Source: Paracidovorax oryzae ATCC 19882
GTDB taxonomy: Bacteria; Pseudomonadota; Gammaproteobacteria; Burkholderiales; Burkholderiaceae_C
Assembly (NCBI RefSeq): GCF_000687165.1
Contig: NZ_JMKU01000021.1
Span: 1 to 64,000 of the forward strand
Length of the DNA: 64,000 nucleotides
Direction: 5' to 3'
Numbering within the stretch: position 1 is the first letter of the stretch; every line of letters begins with the position of its first letter. A program made the position numbers and the translations under genes. The notes beneath the pieces were generated by a model, which saw nothing but the letters and a program-made list of their open reading frames with translations, was not told where the DNA came from and did no database searches. This document shows, in pieces, positions 16,224-24,409 of this stretch.

Positions 16224-18089
16224 TCAGAACGTGGTCCAGTCGTCGTCGGCGTTGCTGTGCGCGGCCGGTTTCGCGGCGGGCTTGGGTGCGGCTGCCGGCA
16301 GGGCCGGTGCCTTGGGCGCCGCGGCCGGGCCCGCGGGCGCCTTGGCCGCGCGCGGCGCAGGCTCTGCGGGCCTGGCCGGGGGCGGGGGCGTGCTTCCCAG
16401 TTGCGCAGCCGGTGCCTTGCGGGCACCCAGGGCCGGAGAGGCTGCAGGCGCAGGCCGTGCCGCCGGGCGTGCCGCAATGGCCTGGGGCGTGGCGGCAGCG
16501 GCGTGGACGGGGGCTGGCGCAGGCGCTGCGCGCTCGGCCATGCCCGAGAGGCGGAACACGCCCACCGCCTCGGTCAGGCGCACGGCCTGCTGCTGCAGGC
16601 TGCTGGCTGCGGCGGCGGATTCCTCCACCAGCGCGGCGTTCTGCTGCGTGGCCTGGTCGAGCTGGGACACGGCCGAATTCACCTGGCCGATGCCCTCGCT
16701 CTGCTCGCGGGTGGCGGCGTCGATCTCGGCGATCAGGTCGCTCACGCGCTGCACCTGCTGCACGATGTCGGACATGGTGGCGCCGGCTTCGTCCACCAGG
16801 CGCGTGCCCGTGCCGACCTTCTCCACGCTCTGGCCGATGAGGTTCTTGATTTCCTTGGCCGCCTCGGCGCTGCGCCCCGCGAGCGCGCGCACTTCGCTGG
16901 CCACGACCGCGAAGCCGCGGCCCTGTTCGCCCGCGCGGGCGGCTTCCACGGCCGCGTTCAGTGCCAGGATGTTGGTCTGGAAGGCGATGCCGTCGATCAC
17001 GCCGATGATGTCGGCGATCTTGTTGGAGCTGCCCGAGATGTCCTGCATGGTCGCGACCACCTGGCCCATGACGTCGCCGCCCCGGCTCGCGGCCTGGCTG
17101 GCGGTGGATGCGAGCTGGCTGGCCGTGCGCGCCGTATCCGCGTTCTGGCGGATGGTGGCGCTCATTTCCTCCATGGAGGCCGCGGTCTGCTGCAGGCTGG
17201 AGGCCTGCGACTCGGTGCGCTGGGAGAGGTCGGCGTTGCCGCTGGCGATCTGCGAGGAGCCGGTGGCGATGGAGTCGCTCGCCTGCCGGATCTGGTGCAC
17301 CACCCGCGTGAGGTTGCCGTTCATGGTCTGCAGCGAATGCAGCAGCAGGGCGGCCTCGTCGCGACCGGTATCGTCCATCGTGCGGGTCAGGTCGCCCTCG
17401 GCCACGGCCTGCGCCAGGCCCACGGCCTGGGACATCGGCCCGGTGATGGAGCGCGTGATCAGCATGGCGCCGGCCACGCCCACGAGCACGGCGACCAGGG
17501 CCACCACGCCTACGATGGTGGCGGACTGCACGAAGGTGGCATGGGCCTGCGCGCTGGCACGCTGCATTTCGCCTTCGTACTGCTTCACGAGCTGGGCCAG
17601 GTGGCCGAGCAGTTCGCCCTGGATCTTGTAGCGCGGGCCGAAAAGCAGTTTCTGCCCTTCGAGATTCTGGTTGGCGAGGCCCAGCTTGGTCACGTCGGCC
17701 GTGAACGCCAGGTATTCCTTGCTCGATGCTTCGGTGGTATCGATCAGGCCGCGCATCTCGGGCGATGTTTCCATCTGCCGCAGCCGGGCGATCGTATCGA
17801 CGAACTCGGCGGTGTTCTTGTCGATGACGGCCTGGTTGCTGGCCATCTGGGCCTGGTCCTCCAGGATGATGAGGTTGCGCGCGGCGCGGGCGATGTCCAG
17901 CACCAGGTAGCTCATGCGCTGGCTGGAATTCGCCTTGGTGTAGAGCTCGGTGGTGATCTGCTGAGACGTATGGTCCAGCGTGGACATGCGGGCGATGCCC
18001 ATTCCGGTGACGATGGCCAGCAGCAGCAGCAGCAGGCCGAAGCCCAGGGCCAGCCGGGCTCCCAGGTTGAGACGGCGGAGGAATTGCAT
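16224..18089 (-). CDS. Methyl-accepting chemotaxis protein with C-terminal CheR/CheB tether
   Basis: A 621-residue transducer. Transmembrane helix 1 covers about residues 12-33, a four-helix-bundle periplasmic domain follows, and transmembrane helix 2 is near residues 180-205 (IVGVVALVAVLVGVAGAML). A HAMP segment and the cytoplasmic coiled coil come next. The hairpin tip is GIAFQTNILALNAAVEAARAGEQGRGFAVVA, the invariant signalling motif. After about residue 505 there is an Ala/Pro-rich linker ending in DDDWTTF, a match to the xWxxF pentapeptide that binds CheR/CheB. The start at 18089 (MQFLRRLNLGARLALGFG) gives a normal receptor N-terminus. The ligand is unknown. Confidence 0.93.
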   Translation of the reverse strand: MQFLRRLNLGARLALGFGLLLLLLAIVTGMGIARMSTLDHTSQQITTELYTKANSSQRMSYLVLDIARAARNLIILEDQAQMASNQAVIDKNTAEFVDTIARLRQMETSPEMRGLIDTTEASSKEYLAFTADVTKLGLANQNLEGQKLLFGPRYKIQGELLGHLAQLVKQYEGEMQRASAQAHATFVQSATIVGVVALVAVLVGVAGAMLITRSITGPMSQAVGLAQAVAEGDLTRTMDDTGRDEAALLLHSLQTMNGNLTRVVHQIRQASDSIATGSSQIASGNADLSQRTESQASSLQQTAASMEEMSATIRQNADTARTASQLASTASQAASRGGDVMGQVVATMQDISGSSNKIADIIGVIDGIAFQTNILALNAAVEAARAGEQGRGFAVVASEVRALAGRSAEAAKEIKNLIGQSVEKVGTGTRLVDEAGATMSDIVQQVQRVSDLIAEIDAATREQSEGIGQVNSAVSQLDQATQQNAALVEESAAAASSLQQQAVRLTEAVGVFRLSGMAERAAPAPAPVHAAAATPQAIAARPAARPAPAASPALGARKAPAAQLGSTPPPPARPAEPAPRAAKAPAGPAAAPKAPALPAAAPKPAAKPAAHSNADDDWTTF

Positions 18090-18285
18090 ATGAACTTTCT
18101 GATCGGGGCAGGAGACTCCGCCAGGTGGAAAACCTGTGCGGGCACGCATTTTTGCGCGGAGCCGTGACGTTTTGAGAGTATGTGACAAAACGCAACCAAT
18201 TGCCGTGCGTCAGTGCAGTGCACCTGCAGCTTGCATGGCGATGCGCGCATGTCTGTCGCTTGCGCGCATCGGCCGGGGCCTGGAG

Positions 18286-20196
18286 TCAGGCCTGGCCGGC
18301 CAGCGCCCGCTCGATCCGGCGCCGGTTCACGGTGGTTTTCGGGACGTGGAACGGGAACCACGTGCGCACGTCCTCTTCCAGTCCGATGCCGTGCATGTAG
18401 TTGTAGATCGCCTTCTTCAACCCCGCGCCCAGCGCATCATGGTCCACTCCCGTCGGGTCGATGAAGGCCACGTCGTTCTTCGCGAAGCCGCCCGGCGGCA
18501 GCGGTGCCAGCGTGACGCCGTATTCCGCCGGGTTCTGCCCCACGGGTGAATGCACGGTGCAGGCGAAGCGGTGGAAGAAGCCGCTCTGGATGCAGCCGTT
18601 GGCGAACAGCTGGCGAACGTATTCCAGTGCGTCCACCGTGTCCTGCACGGTCTGCGTCGGGAAGCCGTACATCAGGTAGGCATGGACCAGGATGCCGGCA
18701 TCGCTGAAGGCACGGGTCACGCGGGCCACCTGGTCCACCGAGACGCCCTTCTTCATCAGCGCCAGCAGCCGGTCCGAGGCGACTTCCAGCCCGCCGGAGA
18801 TGGCGATGCAGCCCGAGTCGGCCAGCAGTTCGGCCAGCTCGGGCGTGAAGGTCTTCTCGAAGCGCACGTTGCCCCACCAGCTGATGCCCGCATTGCGCTC
18901 GATGAGCTCGGTGGCCAGGGCCTTGAGCGCCTTCGGGGGGGCGGCCTCGTCCACGAAGTGGAAGCCCGTCTGCCCCGTCTCGGCGACGATGGCCTCGATG
19001 CGGTCGGCCAGCACCTGGGCGCTGGCGCCCTCGTAGCGGCCGATGTAGTCCAGGCCCACGTCGCAGAAGCTGCATTTCTTCCAGTAGCAGCCGTGCGCCA
19101 CGGTGAGCTTGTTCCAGCGCCCGTCGCTCCAGAGCCGGTGCATGGGGTTGAGCATGTCCAGCAGCGAGAGATAACGGTCCAGCGGCAGGCCGTCCCAGGT
19201 GGGCGTGCCGACCTCGGCGAAGGCGACGTCGGCCTCCATCATGTTCACGTACTGCACGGCGCCCTCTTCGCCGCGCACGAAGGTGCGCACCAGGCGCTGG
19301 CGGCCGCGGCGGCCGTTCAGGTGCTCCAGCAGCGCCAGCAGTGGGCGTTCGCCGGCGTCCAGCGTGACGTAGTCGAAGAAGTCGAACACGCGCGGGTCGG
19401 CCAGCTCGCGCAGCTCGGTGTTCACGAAGCCGCCGCCCAGCACGGTGGCGATGTGCGGGTGCCGCGCCTTGATGGCCTGGGCGATGCGGAAGGCCGCATA
19501 GACCGAGCCGGGAAACGGCACGGACAGCAGCACCACCGTGGGCCGGTGGCGTTCGACGGCCTTGTGCGTGAGCTGGGCCAGCAGATCGTCCACCAGCGTG
19601 GGCGCGGCGGCCAGGGCCTGGGCCAGCGGGTCGAAGGTGGGCTGGCTGCCCGCCAGCGATTCGGCATAGCGCACGAACTCGAAGCGTTCGTCCACCGCGT
19701 CGCGCAGCACGTCGGCCAGGTCGTTCAGGTAGAGCGTGGCCAGGTGCTTGGCCTTGTCCTGCAGGCCCAGGGCGCCGAAGGCCCAGCCCAGCGGATCGCC
19801 GCCCTCGTCGTCCACGTACACGTCCAGCGTGGAAAAGCGCGGCCCCTCGGGCAGGTAGTGGCGCCCGGCGATGCGGTGCGCCAGCGTGCTGTCCCGCCCC
19901 TGCAGGAAGGCGATGGCCGGGCCGATGGTGGCCAGGTACCGGTCCTGCTGCGCCGCGAATGACTGCACGGCGGCGCTGCGCCGCTTCGGGGGAATCGCCT
20001 GCACCCGCTCTGCCACCGCCTTCAGTCCTTCGGGCGAGAGAAGGCGCAGCACCAGGGCCAGCGCCAGGTCTTCCTGGAAGGCCGCGATGCCGCGCGAGCG
20101 CAAAAAGCCCGTTAGGTAGGCGGTGGAGGGGTAGGGCGTGTTGAGCTGCGTCATCGGCGGGATGACGGCCAGCACGCGGCAGGCGGAATCGGGCAT
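18286..20196 (-). CDS. B12-binding-type radical SAM protein with unusual cysteine spacing
   Basis: A 636-residue protein. The N-terminal third has a cobalamin-binding-like Rossmann region (RVLAVIPPMTQLNTPYPSTAYLTGFLRSRG, later TVLGGGFVNTE). The radical SAM core begins near residue 365 with AHGCYWKKCSFCD. The three cysteines are spaced CX4CX2C, not the canonical CX3CX2C. SWWGNVRFEKTFTPE, ISGGLEVASDRLLALMKKG and YLMYGFPTQT are typical radical SAM strands. The C-terminal part is unassigned. It likely performs an SAM-radical reaction on an unknown substrate. It stands alone between the chemoreceptor and a diguanylate cyclase gene. Confidence 0.82.
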   Translation of the reverse strand: MPDSACRVLAVIPPMTQLNTPYPSTAYLTGFLRSRGIAAFQEDLALALVLRLLSPEGLKAVAERVQAIPPKRRSAAVQSFAAQQDRYLATIGPAIAFLQGRDSTLAHRIAGRHYLPEGPRFSTLDVYVDDEGGDPLGWAFGALGLQDKAKHLATLYLNDLADVLRDAVDERFEFVRYAESLAGSQPTFDPLAQALAAAPTLVDDLLAQLTHKAVERHRPTVVLLSVPFPGSVYAAFRIAQAIKARHPHIATVLGGGFVNTELRELADPRVFDFFDYVTLDAGERPLLALLEHLNGRRGRQRLVRTFVRGEEGAVQYVNMMEADVAFAEVGTPTWDGLPLDRYLSLLDMLNPMHRLWSDGRWNKLTVAHGCYWKKCSFCDVGLDYIGRYEGASAQVLADRIEAIVAETGQTGFHFVDEAAPPKALKALATELIERNAGISWWGNVRFEKTFTPELAELLADSGCIAISGGLEVASDRLLALMKKGVSVDQVARVTRAFSDAGILVHAYLMYGFPTQTVQDTVDALEYVRQLFANGCIQSGFFHRFACTVHSPVGQNPAEYGVTLAPLPPGGFAKNDVAFIDPTGVDHDALGAGLKKAIYNYMHGIGLEEDVRTWFPFHVPKTTVNRRRIERALAGQA

Positions 20197-20295
20197 GGAG
20201 AACGTGGGGCAGGGAGGCCCCGATTATCCCGGCGGGCCGCACGGCGTGCCGGCCAGGGGGCACTGCGGCACCTCCATCGGGTGGTAGCGGGGGGC

Positions 20296-21351
20296 TCAGG
20301 GGCCGGGGGCCGGTTCTTCACCGGCCCGTACCGGGGCCTGCCGTGCCAGCCGCCGGGCCTGCTTGACCTCGTACATCTGCCGGTCGGCCCGGTCCAGGGC
20401 CTGCTCGGCCGTCAGCGGCTGCTCCGGCGGCACGGCGATGGCGCCCACGCTGGCCCCTGCGTAATCGAGCGTGGCGTCCGGAAGCACGAACCGTCCCTGC
20501 GTGGCCCGGGCGACGCGCTCGCGGAAGGGCTCCTGCGTGCAGGCCACCGTATCTCCAGCGTGTGTTCCGAGGGCCGCCACGACGAATTCGTCGCCTCCCA
20601 TGCGGGCCACCACGTCCTCCCCGCGCAGCACCGCCCGCAGCCGCTGCGCGATGGCCACCAGGAACTGGTCGCCCACCTCGTGCCCGTGGCGGTCGTTGAT
20701 CGACTTGAAGCTGTCCAGGTCGATGAAGGCGACCAGCACCTCCACCTGCCGGCGCCGGCCCTGCGACAGCAGCCGCGTGAGCGACTCGATGAGCGCCCGG
20801 CGGTTCTGCAGTCCCGTCAGTGCGTCAGTCGCGGCGTATCGGGCCAGCCGTTCGTTGGCGCAGACCAGTTCCCCGATCAGCCGCTCGCGTTCGATCTGCT
20901 GGCCGATCAGGTGGGCGAAGAGCGTGAGGATGTGCTCGGTTTCGGGCGTGGAGGGCCGGGCCCGCGTGCTGGCGGCGCACAGGGTGCCGCACAGCCGGCC
21001 GTCCGCGGTGCGAACGGGCATGCTGGCATAGGCCCGCAGGCCCAGGTCGCGCACGACCGCCAGGTCTGCCCAGCGGCTGGAAATGTCGCTGGCGTAGCGC
21101 AGGCCCTCGTCCAGCGCCCGCTTGCAGGGCGTCTGGTCCCAGGAGGTGACCAGGCCTTCGGGGATCTGCAGCGTGCCGGCATTGCGCGCGTGCAGGATCC
21201 GGAGGGTGCCCTGCGCCTCGTCGATGGACGTCAGGTAGGTGGATTCCAGCCCCGTCACCACCGACAGCATCTCCAGCAGCGGGCGCGTGAGGTCCTCCAG
21301 GGTGCGCGCCGTGGAGACCGAGCCGGACAGTTGCTCGAGGAGCGGGGTCAT
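20296..21351 (-). CDS. GAF-GGDEF diguanylate cyclase
   Basis: A 351-residue soluble protein. Residues about 20-165 form a GAF sensor (LEMLSVVTGLESTYLTSID and later AYASMPVRTADGRLCGTLCAAS). Residues about 180-340 are a GGDEF domain with DALTGLQNRRAL, FIDLDSFKSINDRHGHEVGD and the intact active site RMGGDEF. An RxxD product-inhibition site (RGED) sits exactly five residues before GGDEF. It should synthesise c-di-GMP from two GTP. There are no transmembrane segments, so the GAF ligand is probably cytoplasmic. Confidence 0.92.
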   Translation of the reverse strand: MTPLLEQLSGSVSTARTLEDLTRPLLEMLSVVTGLESTYLTSIDEAQGTLRILHARNAGTLQIPEGLVTSWDQTPCKRALDEGLRYASDISSRWADLAVVRDLGLRAYASMPVRTADGRLCGTLCAASTRARPSTPETEHILTLFAHLIGQQIERERLIGELVCANERLARYAATDALTGLQNRRALIESLTRLLSQGRRRQVEVLVAFIDLDSFKSINDRHGHEVGDQFLVAIAQRLRAVLRGEDVVARMGGDEFVVAALGTHAGDTVACTQEPFRERVARATQGRFVLPDATLDYAGASVGAIAVPPEQPLTAEQALDRADRQMYEVKQARRLARQAPVRAGEEPAPGP

Positions 21352-21393
21352 GCGGAAGGGAGGTTAGATGATCCGCATGGGCCTGTCGAGCGC

Positions 21394-21936
21394 TCAGCCC
21401 TTCGGCGGCGTGGCCAGGTAATTGTTCTTGACCCGGATGTAGTGTTCCGCCGAGTAGCGCAGGTAGGCGATCTCCTGCGGCGTCAGCGTACGCTGGCGCA
21501 CGGCGGGCCGGCCGATATAGAGCGAGCCGCGCTCCAGCACCTTGCCCGGCGGCACCAGGCTGCCGGCGCCGAGCATCACCTGGTCGCCGATGACCGCATC
21601 GTCCATCACGATGCTGCCCATGCCGATGAGGCATTCGTCGCCGATGCGGCAGCCGTGCAGGATGGCCGAATGGCCGATGGTCACGTGGCTGCCGATGACC
21701 AGGGGCGAGCCGTCCGGCTTGCCCGGGTGGCGGTGGGACACGTGGCCCATGCTCAGGTCCTGCACGTTGGAGCCCTCGCCGACCGTGATGCGGTGCACGT
21801 CCCCGCGCAGCACGGCGTTGCACCAGACGGACGCGTCCCGCCCCAGGCGCACGTCGCCGATCACCTGGGCGGAGGCATGGATGAACACGCCTTCGTCCAT
21901 CGTGGGCGTGGCGTCGAGATAGGGGGAAAGAGGCAT
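21394..21936 (-). CDS. Gamma-class carbonic anhydrase family protein
   Basis: A 180-residue left-handed beta-helix protein with hexapeptide repeats (VIGDVRLGRDASVW, IGSHVTIGHSAILHGCRIG). It has the hallmark GEGSNVQDLSMGHVSH and the metal-ligand histidines of gamma-CA proteins (YrdA/PaaY group). It ends with the usual helix RQRTLTPQEIAYLRYSAEHYI. It may bind zinc and act as a CO2 hydratase or acyltransferase-like protein; many YrdA-type members lack tested activity. The ATG at 21936 gives MPLSPYLDATPTMDEGVF, matching the family start. It is cytoplasmic. Confidence 0.9.
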   Translation of the reverse strand: MPLSPYLDATPTMDEGVFIHASAQVIGDVRLGRDASVWCNAVLRGDVHRITVGEGSNVQDLSMGHVSHRHPGKPDGSPLVIGSHVTIGHSAILHGCRIGDECLIGMGSIVMDDAVIGDQVMLGAGSLVPPGKVLERGSLYIGRPAVRQRTLTPQEIAYLRYSAEHYIRVKNNYLATPPKG

Positions 21937-22018
21937 GGGCTGAAAGCGGCCGGGGCCGGCAAATGAAGGGCGTGGCCCCGGAGCGTAAGGCACGCCGGGC
22001 CGCGCCGCAGCCCGGGGC

Positions 22019-22414
22019 TCAGGTTTCCTGCAGGACGGTATGGCCCGCTGCCAGCAGGAGGGCCTGGCCGGCGGTGGCATCGCGCTCCTGCAGCAGGAGG
22101 TGGTCGCCGTCGAAGGTGGAGACCACGAACACGCCGATGCCCGCCTCCGACAGCGGCTGTATCACCGAGAGCACGATCCCCGTGGCGCCGAAGGCGAACG
22201 GACCGACGAAACGGAACGCCTTCCAGTCCCGCTCGGCCTGCACGTGGGTGGGCACCCGCTCCTGCAGGCAGACCACCGACAGCTCCTCGGAGGTGCGCGT
22301 GATCGAGACGAAGCCGTCGCCGTCCGCCCAGTCCGGGAATGCCGACGAAGGTGCGAGGCGCGCCACCGCATAGCGCGAGGGCAGGGGGGCGAGGGTGATC
22401 CGGGGACGTGTCAT
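22019..22414 (-). CDS. ACT-domain protein
   Basis: A 131-residue small protein with a tandem ACT-like arrangement. ITLAPLPSRYAVARLAPSSAFPDW begins the domain, FVSITRTSEELSVVCLQ is the typical second segment, and FGATGIVLSVIQPLSEAGIGVFVVSTFDGDHLLL is the ACT ligand-binding core of the DUF/CASTOR-like family. ACT domains bind amino acids. The gene overlaps the 3' end of the argO remnant by 4 bases and lies on the same strand, which suggests an original argO-ACT transcription unit. Confidence 0.8.
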   Translation of the reverse strand: MTRPRITLAPLPSRYAVARLAPSSAFPDWADGDGFVSITRTSEELSVVCLQERVPTHVQAERDWKAFRFVGPFAFGATGIVLSVIQPLSEAGIGVFVVSTFDGDHLLLQERDATAGQALLLAAGHTVLQET

Positions 22415-22686
22415 GGTGCGGAGGGAAGGGGCGCGAAGGCAAGGAAGGCGGCCAGCGAGAGCGTCACGGCCGCCACGAAGGCGTCGAGCGCGCGCCAGGC
22501 CGAAGGCCGGGCGAACCAGGGCGACAGGAGCCGGGCACCGAAGCCCAGCGAAAGGAACCATGCGGTGGAGGCGGCGATCGCCCCGGCATCGACGGCGATG
22601 CAGGTCCATGCCGTGAGCGCCACGTGCCGGCGCTGCAGGCCCGCGCCGGTACCCAGGCCCTGCAGGAAGGAAGTTGTCCACCACAT
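22411..22686 (-). pseudogene. Internally deleted argO-like (LysE family) exporter remnant
   Basis: A 91-residue open frame joins the beginning of an ArgO/LysE exporter (SFLQGLGTGAGLQRRHVALTAWTCIAVDAGAIA) directly to its end (WFLSLGFGARLLSPWFARPSAWRALDAFVAAV). ArgO proteins are about 200 residues. The conserved N-terminal IxxGxQNxxVLxxGL stretch and the middle helices are missing, and no frameshift is needed to read through. Position confirms identity: it is divergent from an argP gene, the usual argP-argO arrangement. The product has at most two or three helices and is unlikely to export arginine. Confidence 0.65.
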
Positions 22687-22781
22687 GCGGGAATTCTGCG
22701 GCCGTACTGCCGAAATTGAGCCAGACTCGTGTATTCATCGGACAGGCCGAAAAATTCTCAATCAAGCCGTCCCAGGCCGCC

Positions 22782-23702
22782 ATGAACCTTGATTCCAGAC
22801 AGTGCGAAGCCTTCCTCGCCGTGGCCGAGGCCGGCAGTTTCGAGCAGGCCGCCGCTGCGCTGCACCTGACGCCCTCGGCGGTGTCGCTGCGCGTGCGCGC
22901 GCTGGAAGCCCGCCTCGGCCAGCCGCTGCTGGTGCGTGGCCGCCCCTGCCGCGCCACGCGGGCCGGGCGGCAACTGCTGCAGCACCTGCAGCGCGCGCGG
23001 GCCATGGAGCGTGAACTGCTGGCCGACCTTGCCGGCGATGGCGGGGAGGCGCCGTTTTCTCCCGTTGCGCTGGCCGTGAATGCGGATTCGCTGGCTACCT
23101 GGCTCCTGCCGTCGCTGGCACCCGTCCTGCAGCGCGAGCGCATCGCCCTGGAACTGATGCTGGACGACCAGGAGCACACGCATGCGCTGCTGGAGGCCGG
23201 GCTGGTGCATGCCTGCATCTCCGTGCAGCCGGAGGCCATGCGCGGCTGCGTGGCCGAACCGCTGGGAACGATGCGCTACCGGCTGGTAGCGTCGCCCGCG
23301 TTCGCGGCGGAGTGGTTCCCGCGCGGCATCACGCGTTCCTCGGCGCGCCGGGCGCCGGTCGTGGTCTTCAACCGCAAGGATGCCCTGCAGGCCCAGGTCC
23401 TGCGCCAGGCCTTCGGCCTGCAGGCCAGCGCCTGCCCCAGCCACTACGTGCCGGCATCCGAGCCTTTCGTGGCAGCGGTGCGCTGCGGCCTGGGCTACGG
23501 CATGGTGCCCGAGCTGCAGATTCCGGGGGCCGTGGAGCGGGGGGAACTAGTGGATGTGCTGCCGGACGCCGCCATCGACGTCGCGCTGTTCTGGCACGGC
23601 TGGCGGCAGCAGCCGCCGCGGCTGGAGCGCCTGGCCCGCAGTGCGATGGAGGCGGCGCGCCGCGTGCTGGACCCCGCGCCGCCGCCTCAGCCGCGGGCGT
23701 AG
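22782..23702 (+). CDS. argP: LysR-family regulator, ArgP/IciA type
   Basis: A 306-residue LysR regulator. An N-terminal winged helix (SRQCEAFLAVAEAGSFEQAAAALHLTPSAVSLRVRALE) is followed by a periplasmic-binding-like effector domain. The ArgP-type features are AVNADSLATWLLP, LDDQEHTHALLEAG and the PVVVFNRKDALQAQ segment. ArgP activates argO in response to arginine and lysine. It is divergent from the truncated argO-like frame, so its classical target next door is broken. A second argP-like gene lies at 50954. The start at 22782 gives MNLDSRQCEAF, the family N-terminus. It overlaps the convergent TetR gene by 16 bases. Confidence 0.85.
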   Translation: MNLDSRQCEAFLAVAEAGSFEQAAAALHLTPSAVSLRVRALEARLGQPLLVRGRPCRATRAGRQLLQHLQRARAMERELLADLAGDGGEAPFSPVALAVNADSLATWLLPSLAPVLQRERIALELMLDDQEHTHALLEAGLVHACISVQPEAMRGCVAEPLGTMRYRLVASPAFAAEWFPRGITRSSARRAPVVVFNRKDALQAQVLRQAFGLQASACPSHYVPASEPFVAAVRCGLGYGMVPELQIPGAVERGELVDVLPDAAIDVALFWHGWRQQPPRLERLARSAMEAARRVLDPAPPPQPRA

Positions 23703-24310
23703 AAGCCCAGGAACATGTCCACCGCGTCGGCCAGCACCTGGGCCTGTTGATCCGCGTCCAGCGGCGGCTGGCCCAGCAGGAGTTGCGGCCAGAAGGCATG
23801 CGTCTTGAGCTGGCCCATGAGCAGGTGCGCGGCATACAGCGGATCGGCATCGGCGCGCAGGCGGCCCGCCTCCTGCGCGTCGCGGATCCAGGCGGGCAGG
23901 CCTTCTTCCCTCGAGGACAGGCGCTCGGCCATCGCCTTGGCACGCTCGGGCGTGTGCAGCATCTCGGCCATCACCACGCGCGAGAGATCCATGAAGCTCG
24001 GGTCGTTGAAGAGCTGCATCTTGCCGCCGATCAGCTCCAGCAACTGCTGCCGCAGCGGCCGGCCGGCGTCGTGGCGCAACTCGGGCAGCGCGTGGCTGCG
24101 GTTCCAGAGCTGGTCGAGGATGGCGGAGAACAGCTCGTCCTTGCTGGGGAAATGGTTGTAGACCGTGCGCTTCGATACACCGGCGGCGGCGGCCACGCGG
24201 TCCATGCTGGTGCCGGAGAAACCGCTTTCGCGGAACTCCGCGATGGCCGCCTGCACGATGGCTTCGCGCTTGCGGTCGGTCAGGCGGGGGAGCACGTCGG
24301 CTGCTGTCAT
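23687..24310 (-). CDS. TetR-family transcriptional regulator
   Basis: A 207-residue repressor. The N-terminal HTH is REAIVQAAIAEFRESGFSGTSMDRVAAAAGVSKRTVYNHFPSKDELF, the standard TetR helix-turn-helix with the YxHFxxK signature. The C-terminal ligand domain (LLELIGGKMQLFNDPSFMDLSRVVMAEM and after) resembles AcrR-like proteins. It is divergent from the metallo-beta-lactamase-fold gene, with palindromes in the 99-base gap, so it likely represses that gene and itself. It is convergent with argP and overlaps it by 16 bases. Confidence 0.9.
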   Translation of the reverse strand: MTAADVLPRLTDRKREAIVQAAIAEFRESGFSGTSMDRVAAAAGVSKRTVYNHFPSKDELFSAILDQLWNRSHALPELRHDAGRPLRQQLLELIGGKMQLFNDPSFMDLSRVVMAEMLHTPERAKAMAERLSSREEGLPAWIRDAQEAGRLRADADPLYAAHLLMGQLKTHAFWPQLLLGQPPLDADQQAQVLADAVDMFLGFYARG

Positions 24311-24320
24311 CAGGAGATTT

Positions 24321-24368
24321 TACACCGCACGGTTTACTTTTCTCGAAACAACACTACACTGTGCAGTG
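24321..24368. promoter_or_regulatory. Candidate TetR operators in the divergent promoter
   Basis: Two palindromes occupy the 99-base gap between the TetR gene and the MBL-fold gene. TACACCG-CA-CGGTTTA (24321-24336) has 6 of 7 paired positions. CACTGTGCAGTG (24357-24368) is a perfect 12-base palindrome. Both are close to the expected promoters on either strand. Assignment to this TetR is inferred from position. Confidence 0.45.
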
Positions 24369-24409
24369 CACTTCGTAGTGCGTCTTCTTCCCATTTCCTC
24401 ACCACTGCC

